Positions 60,096 through 64,000 of a DNA stretch of 64,000 bases are shown one piece after another (the first letter of the stretch is position 1; each line of letters begins with the position of its first letter). Both the position numbers and the translations under genes were made by a program. The DNA comes from Pseudoalteromonas sp. NC201 (GTDB lineage: Bacteria > Pseudomonadota > Gammaproteobacteria > Enterobacterales > Alteromonadaceae). The notes under the pieces were generated by a model. That model was given only the letters and a program-made list of their open reading frames with translations, made no database searches and was not told where the DNA came from. The stretch is from positions 1,671,124 to 1,735,123 of the forward strand of contig NZ_CP022522.1 of the NCBI RefSeq assembly GCF_002850255.1. The letters run 5' to 3'.

Positions 60096-60310
60096 AACTT
60101 CGGCTCAACTTATCAGTATTGGGTGCTTCACTTTTAACGAGGCACCTCGGATTTATTGAGCCATAATCGCTGTTGGATCAAGACTGAAAACTGTAGAAAG
60201 CAATACCAGTTTGGCGCAGTTTAAGCGTAAAGCACAGGGAACCTTTAGAGGGAGGTAATGTCCAAGAGCTACGTCATGAAAGTATTGAAAACTAAATTCA
60301 AGGAAAGGTG

Positions 60311-60598
60311 ATGAAATTAAACAGACTGATTATGTTACCGGTAATCTCACTAAGCGCTTGTGTGGTAATGCCTGTGCAAGATACTGCTCACACCAACAAG
60401 TGCGAGATTTCATCGGATAGAAAAACCCTAAAGATAGTCGATGTTGCAGATGAAACCAATACGTATTATTCCGTGAGTGGAATTATATTAACGCCGATAC
60501 TCGTTCCTACTACTGCTATTATTTCGGGAACTTATGTGCTGGCAAATAATGCCTATCGTCTTGGGGAAGAGACGATAAAATGCGAAAACAAATCTTAA
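60311..60598 (+). CDS. Small putative lipoprotein, 95 residues
   Basis: A short gene with GGAAAGG before the ATG at 60311 (a GTG just upstream is less likely). The first 16 residues are hydrophobic and end in LSAC, a lipobox, so C17 should be lipidated. The mature part contains a hydrophobic stretch (SVSGIILTPILVPTTAIISGTYVLANNAYR) that may span or associate with a membrane. One further cysteine lies in EISS and one near the C-terminus. I do not recognise the family. The gene is the last before the integron. The 238 bases to the intI remnant (60599-60836) hold no gene I can support. Confidence 0.65.
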   Translation: MKLNRLIMLPVISLSACVVMPVQDTAHTNKCEISSDRKTLKIVDVADETNTYYSVSGIILTPILVPTTAIISGTYVLANNAYRLGEETIKCENKS

Positions 60599-60836
60599 AA
60601 CTAACTACAAACTTATTTAATTGTTGCGTCGTGTTTTGTATTTGAACATAGCGCAACGCCTCAAAACCACTTGTGCGAGCACCTTGGGTTGCTGCGTTTT
60701 TATTAAGTATCTAGCCTTCAGATATCTCCTTTTTTACAACTGTTTTCTAATACATTGAAAAAATATAGATATTTTAATGCTTTTAAGTTGTTTGCGTTTC
60801 CTTTTTCCCTTCAGAGCGAACGTCCATATATGTCAC

Positions 60837-61088
60837 TTATTTTCCTCTCAAATAGGCTAACGCGTTAAGTGCAATTTTTTGTGTGTTGATAGCCACATTT
60901 CGTTGGTCGGCAAGGAAGACTAAAAATTGTGTAACCTCTTCCGTTCCGATTGTCTCAGGGTGACGCTTGTGGTGAAAGTTAATGAATGCCTTAATCCAAT
61001 ATAGGTAGGTTTTTTCTGTACTAATGCTGTAACCACGCATACGCATTTCTTCCTGAAGACCTTTCAGAAATGGGCTTTTTAGACTCAT
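60837..61088 (-). pseudogene. intI: Integron integrase, truncated after the N-terminal domain
   Basis: Only 83 residues remain of a tyrosine recombinase that normally has about 320. The sequence (GLQEEMRMRGYSISTEKTYLYWIKAFINFHHKRHPETIG then VTQFLVFLADQRNVAINTQKIALNALAYL) is the SAM-like N-terminal DNA-binding domain of IntI. It then ends at RGK-stop, without any catalytic residues (R, H, R, Y). Downstream bases show no recognisable integrase remnant, so a deletion or recombination event, not a point mutation, probably removed the rest. The gene has the usual IntI position: it is divergent from the cassettes, with an LexA box 23 bases upstream. The product could not recombine DNA. Confidence 0.85.
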
Positions 61089-61110
61089 GATAACTGCTTA
61101 CCTTATGTGG

Positions 61111-61126
61111 CTGTGTACATATACAG
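61111..61126. promoter_or_regulatory. LexA (SOS) box upstream of the intI remnant
   Basis: CTGTGTACATATACAG fits the LexA consensus CTGT-N8-ACAG perfectly. It lies 23 bases upstream of the intI start on the minus strand, as known for many integron integrases. Confidence 0.85.
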
Positions 61127-61255
61127 TGTTATCTGAAGTTCTCGGATATCAAGGAAAATAATGAAAAAAATTTTGCGCGTTTACGTATGAATAAATTAAA
61201 AATGTTATTTTTATCAATAGGTTATTTGTTTTTGATTTGAAATAATAGGTTTGGG

Positions 61256-61375
61256 AAACGCGCATGCGCATTTTTCCAGATGGTATATTTAGCAGAATGC
61301 TGATAAGTTCTTTGCATACTGATAGTTAACTGCGCGCGTTTTCACTGGTCTAACGAGGTAAACGCGCATGCGCAT
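61256..61375. repeat. 16-bp direct repeat, AAACGCGCATGCGCAT, in the integron recombination region
   Basis: Copies lie at 61256-61271 and 61360-61375, 104 bases apart. Each contains the palindrome GCGCATGCGC. The second copy lies within the attI-like region. No gene is seen in 61089-61413. The repeats may be integrase-binding direct repeats of attI, but this is inferred. Confidence 0.6.
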
Positions 61376-61391
61376 GAATAAAATGTTAGGC
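61348..61391. other. attI-like recombination site at the head of the cassette array
   Basis: The core GTTAGGC (61385-61391) marks the insertion point next to cassette 1. It is preceded by GTCTAAC (61348-61354). The position between the divergent intI remnant and the first cassette is that of attI. The junction bases GTTAGGCGC match the complement of the first cassette's own attC end (GCGCCTAAC), as expected for a site-specific insertion. Confidence 0.65.
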
Positions 61392-61413
61392 GCAAACACA
61401 ACTTAGGCATCAT

Positions 61414-62184
61414 ATGACTGATCAACTTCAAAGAATGATGAAAAAGCTCGAAGGCGATGGGCCTATTGAGAAACACATATTGCTTCTTAAGCTAACCGAA
61501 GCTTTAGAAAACGCACCAGAGTTTGGAGATCAGGCAGTAATGGACACGTCATCTCCTCAGCGCCAGTGGCTGTCGAAAGTTGGCGCGTTACTGTCTCGCC
61601 TTGGAATCGACAAAAAAGTTAAATTCCAATCTTCATTCAATACTCTTGTTCAATATTGGAAGCACGCAATTGTTCAGATTCAGGGTCAAGTTCTAGATGC
61701 AATCGAGGAAATAAAGCTTGAGCTCGAACTTGAAGACAGAAGTGATATAGGTAGTGCCTACGCACCTGGTGATGTTTACCGGTTCTTTGCAGACCTAAAG
61801 GACGTAGTGAACTCAGCAGAATCTGAGGTAATGATTGTAGATCCATACTTTAATGGTGAAGCGTTTGATGCCTATCTTTCTTCTGCCAATCCAGAGCTGG
61901 GCATTAAAATTCTAGCTGACCGGTACTCTAAAGATATTAGTGCCTATGCTGAAAAGCATAAAGCGCAGTATGGTACTGACATCGAGCTAAGGCGTAGCAA
62001 AGAACTGCACGATAGAATTATATTCATAGATCATGATGTGGCGTGGATTATGGGCGGTTCCATAAAAGATGCTGGCAAAAAGGCTACGTATTTAATCCCG
62101 CTGCAAACACCTATAGCATTGGCAAAAAAAGAGATTTACCAAGAGATTTGGAGTAAATCCAAAGAAGTAGAATGCAGCGCCTAA
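61414..62184 (+). CDS. Integron cassette 1: PLD-like phosphodiesterase-fold protein
   Basis: A 256-residue protein. The N-terminal 110 residues are helical (LQRMMKKLEGDGPIEKHILLLKL) and unrecognised. The C-terminal part resembles one PLD-like half-domain: SEVMIVDPYFNGEAFDAYL, then LHDRIIFIDHDVAWIMGGSIKDAGKK. This has the H-x-R-x4-D pattern (H199, R201, D206) in place of HKD and a GGS-x-KD tail. The same HDR...S-KD-GKK pattern occurs in the C-terminal region of RhuM-like proteins. A single half-site suggests a dimer. It could be a nuclease or lipid-acting enzyme in defence, but nothing here proves it. Its stop codon lies inside attC1. Confidence 0.72.
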   Translation: MTDQLQRMMKKLEGDGPIEKHILLLKLTEALENAPEFGDQAVMDTSSPQRQWLSKVGALLSRLGIDKKVKFQSSFNTLVQYWKHAIVQIQGQVLDAIEEIKLELELEDRSDIGSAYAPGDVYRFFADLKDVVNSAESEVMIVDPYFNGEAFDAYLSSANPELGIKILADRYSKDISAYAEKHKAQYGTDIELRRSKELHDRIIFIDHDVAWIMGGSIKDAGKKATYLIPLQTPIALAKKEIYQEIWSKSKEVECSA

Positions 62185-62249
62185 CAAGTAGCTGCACCGG
62201 AAAAATTACTCGCTGTGCTCGCATTTTTCCGGTGAGCTAGGCGTTAGGG
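62179..62249. other. attC site of cassette 1
   Basis: It begins with GCCTAAC (62179-62185) and ends with GTTAGGG (62243-62249). The interior forms a strong hairpin: CACCGGAAAAAT pairs with ATTTTTCCGGTG (12 bp). At about 71 bp it has the length and arrangement of a true attC. The final TTAGGG belongs to cassette 2 and pairs with that cassette's own CCCTAAC. Confidence 0.85.
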
Positions 62250-62277
62250 CAATTAGAGTTTTGCGAAAGGAGTAAGA

Positions 62278-62982
62278 ATGGCAAATATAGGAACGGTTGA
62301 TTTTTATATTGGTGTACCAAGTTTACCTCGTGAGGACTTTGAAAATTATTCAACACAGCTATTCGATGAATGGGAAGCTTATGTTGAAAAAAACCTTGAT
62401 TTAAAAGACTACTCCCTCGTTCTAGAGGTTGAAGAGGGGTCGATCAAAGCTAAAGGTAAAATACTCGCAACAGCAAGTGTTTTGTATTTTGGTATTGCCC
62501 AATATGGTTCGTTCATTTCAGGTTTACAGACAATACATAACCAAGTTAAAGCCGTTGGTGATTACTTGGGAGAAAGAGCCAGTTTTCCATTCGATCTCAC
62601 AAGAGTTAAGCCCAAATTACGAAAAAGAGGTGAGTCTCTTGCTCGTATAGAAAGTCTATTTGTCAAAGTTCAACGTGGCGAATTAACTGTAGAAATGGCG
62701 ATGAAAGAGACTGAAGCTATCTTTGGCGAAGAACTAAAAGAAGTTCCTGAGTTTTACAGCGAATTGAAGAAATCCTTAGAGCAGACTTTCATAATTCCTG
62801 AACAAATGGAGTTGAAGCTAATTGATGAAAACGGAGAAGAATTGGCAACTCCTAGTAAGCCACCGAAACAGCCACGTACACCTCAGCCTCGAACACCTCC
62901 GCCAGCTGTAGATCAATTCAGAGTAGAGGTTTGGCGTGAAACGAAAAATGGTAAGAGGAACGTCAAAGTTACGAGTTTATAA
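62278..62982 (+). CDS. Integron cassette 2: unknown protein with a proline-rich linker
   Basis: A 234-residue protein with a strong AAAGGAG site. I do not recognise the family. The N-terminal part (1-50) is beta-like and acidic, and a hydrophobic helix follows at about 60-80 (TASVLYFGIAQYGSFISGLQ), possibly membrane-associated. A charged helical region (about 105-175) leads to a proline-rich linker (PSKPPKQPRTPQPRTPPP, about 196-215). A short basic tail closes it (VEVWRETKNGKRNVKV). The gene lies between attC1 and attC2, so it was acquired as a mobile cassette. The job is unknown. Confidence 0.72.
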   Translation: MANIGTVDFYIGVPSLPREDFENYSTQLFDEWEAYVEKNLDLKDYSLVLEVEEGSIKAKGKILATASVLYFGIAQYGSFISGLQTIHNQVKAVGDYLGERASFPFDLTRVKPKLRKRGESLARIESLFVKVQRGELTVEMAMKETEAIFGEELKEVPEFYSELKKSLEQTFIIPEQMELKLIDENGEELATPSKPPKQPRTPQPRTPPPAVDQFRVEVWRETKNGKRNVKVTSL

Positions 62983-62987
62983 AAATT

Positions 62988-63116
62988 GCCCTAACAAAGC
63001 ATTTAAGAGTGATTCCCAACGCATGGCATTTTTCATTCCATTTTTGAGTGCGATGTTTACGGTGGTATGTTTAAGTTTCGTGGTTGCGTTGCTCATACCC
63101 AAATGCGGCGTTAACC
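62988..63116. other. attC site of cassette 2 (long form)
   Basis: It runs from GCCCTAAC (62988-62995) to GTTAACC (63110-63116), about 129 bp. The arms AAAGCATTTAAGAGTGATTCCCAACGC and TGCGTTGCTCATACCCAAATGCGGCG give the imperfect cruciform characteristic of long Vibrio-like attC repeats. The terminal GTTAACC belongs to a following cassette that the IS66 element has interrupted. Confidence 0.85.
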
Positions 63117-63277
63117 CATAGAAATTTTTATGCGAAATTCGCCTAATACAGCCGACGACCTAAAACATTTCTGTCCAAATACTAGTCGGATGAGCGTAAG
63201 CGTCGCCTGAACCACACCTAGCTACTGAATACGCTCAGCCTATAAAGTACAACTCTGACCTCAATTCGGAGCTGACC

Positions 63278-63580
63278 ATGCCTAAACACAAAACCGCAGA
63301 GCAATGGCTGCAACTTATCGAACAACAGGAACTCAGTGGTTTGTCTGTCACTGACTTCTGCACGCAGCACAACCTTAGTACCAAGTCTTTTTATAATCGC
63401 CGAAGTAAACTTCGCACTAAAAAACCACCTGAGTCATCTTTTATTGCCGCTAAGCCTGCTGCATCTGAGTCCGTTTCTCTGCCTGAGTTGTTACAGCTCA
63501 AGCATGGTCAGAATACGGTGTTGTTGCCATCAAACACAGATGCTCTGTGGTTGGCTGCACTGCTCAGGGCGCTGTCTTGA
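63278..63580 (+). CDS. tnpA: IS66 accessory protein TnpA
   Basis: A 100-residue protein of the IS66 TnpA type. Its N-terminal helix-turn-helix-like part (TAEQWLQLIEQQELSGLSVTDFCTQHNLSTKSFYNRRSK) is diagnostic. It is needed with TnpB for transposition by the TnpC transposase, and its own enzymatic role is unknown. tnpB overlaps its stop by four bases. Confidence 0.88.
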   Translation: MPKHKTAEQWLQLIEQQELSGLSVTDFCTQHNLSTKSFYNRRSKLRTKKPPESSFIAAKPAASESVSLPELLQLKHGQNTVLLPSNTDALWLAALLRALS

Positions 63581-63921
63581 TCTGCTGGCACAATGAGTCT
63601 GTTTACTTGCACCGCCAGCCAGTAGACTTTCGTAAATCCATCAATGGCCTCTCGGCGATTGTTGAGCAAGAAATGGCAGCACACGCGATGAGCGGTCAGG
63701 TGTTTGCGTTTTGCAATAAAAACAAGGACAAGCTGAAGGTGTTATATTGGGATAAAACCGGCTTTGCCTTGTGGTACAAGCGCCTTGAAAAAGACAAGTT
63801 TAAATGGCCCGACAAAGAAGACGATGACGTCATTACACTCAGCGCCGAACAATGGCAGTGGTTATTGTCTGGCTTATCGGTCATTGCCCACAAGCCGCTC
63901 AGCTATGGTTATAACGTATGA
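63577..63921 (+). CDS. tnpB: IS66 accessory protein TnpB
   Basis: A 114-residue protein with VYLHRQPVDFRKSINGLSAIVEQ and KLKVLYWDKTGFALWYKRLEKDKFKWP, the IS66 TnpB signature. I start at the TTG at 63577, which overlaps the tnpA stop (TTGA), so translation is coupled. The open frame from 63547 would give ten extra residues overlapping tnpA. In the 79 bases after its stop I see no start of tnpC, so that gene lies beyond the window or is missing. Confidence 0.88.
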   Translation: MICWHNESVYLHRQPVDFRKSINGLSAIVEQEMAAHAMSGQVFAFCNKNKDKLKVLYWDKTGFALWYKRLEKDKFKWPDKEDDDVITLSAEQWQWLLSGLSVIAHKPLSYGYNV

Positions 63922-64000
63922 TCATAACAGGGGTTTTTAGATCACGAATTAATCTAAGCTATTAATTTAAAAACAGTTACTCTGTTGATACAGTAGACTG

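Larger units (their letters stand above)
63196..64000 (+). mobile_element. IS66-family insertion sequence, left end (incomplete in window)
   Basis: The probable left inverted repeat starts at 63196 (GTAAGCGTCGCCTGAACC), a typical IS66 end beginning GTAAGCG. tnpA and tnpB follow in order. The element runs past the window, and tnpC and the right end are not seen. It lies 79 bases after attC2, inside the next cassette. Confidence 0.75.

Noticed and set aside
60096..60310. Nested inverted repeats after metC (GGCTCAA/TTGAGCC with GGTGC/GCACC inside)
   Set aside because: Long loops and no T-tract, so neither a terminator nor a known RNA can be supported.
60599..60836. C-terminal part of IntI or a further attC before the intI remnant
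   Set aside because: Neither strand shows integrase motifs or paired attC cores in this stretch.

Overview
The window looks like a chromosomal segment of a marine gammaproteobacterium of the order Alteromonadales, most likely Pseudoalteromonas. This is inferred from the protein set (an M9 collagenase, a maltodextrin locus with a TonB receptor and a halogenase-like enzyme, a LacI-type Entner-Doudoroff locus, NagX/NagK/NagA/NagB chitin-sugar genes, DUF3334 and DUF2066 proteins), from the moderate GC content and from the interspersed repeats. No rRNA, tRNA or CRISPR array was recognised.

Layout. Positions 1-1757 hold two minus-strand genes: a Tsx-like porin cut by the window edge and an NhaC-type antiporter. 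Positions 2191-8095 are housekeeping: dapB, carA-carB and greA. Positions 8265-13524 hold two unknown small genes, a secreted collagenase and a periplasmic solute-binding protein. Positions 13605-22776 hold gloA, a GAF-GGDEF cyclase, a DUF2066 protein coupled to hda, then pheS-pheT-ihfA and a CSS/EAL phosphodiesterase.

Positions 22817-36587 form a complete maltodextrin/starch locus: cytoplasmic alpha-glucosidase, TonB receptor, tryptophan-halogenase-like protein, lipoprotein alpha-amylase, MFS sugar transporter, lipoprotein GH15 glucoamylase and a LacI-family regulator. Positions 36905-42979 continue glucose use through the Entner-Doudoroff route: glk with its own LacI regulator, then edd-eda-gap. 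Three copies of one perfect 14-bp palindrome lie in the glk and edd promoters. Both leaders also carry terminator-like hairpins before the first gene. Together the two loci take extracellular starch to glucose, 6-phosphogluconate and glyceraldehyde-3-phosphate/pyruvate.

Positions 43148-51839 hold adk, an orphan lanthipeptide-like precursor, the cmoAB tRNA-modification pair, a DUF3334 protein with a CheX-like motif, and a divergent pair of signalling proteins (a 1243-residue hybrid kinase and a response regulator-kinase). Positions 52226-60095 hold an isopenicillin-N-synthase-like oxygenase, the N-acetylglucosamine genes nagK-nagA, nagX and nagB with two NagR-type operators, then nudC and metC.

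The last 3.5 kb (about 60.6-64 kb) is accessory DNA. It is a degenerate integron with a C-terminally truncated intI under an intact LexA box, an attI-like junction and two gene cassettes each ended by an attC site. One cassette encodes a PLD-like protein and the other an unknown protein. An IS66-family element has inserted in the third cassette and runs off the window.
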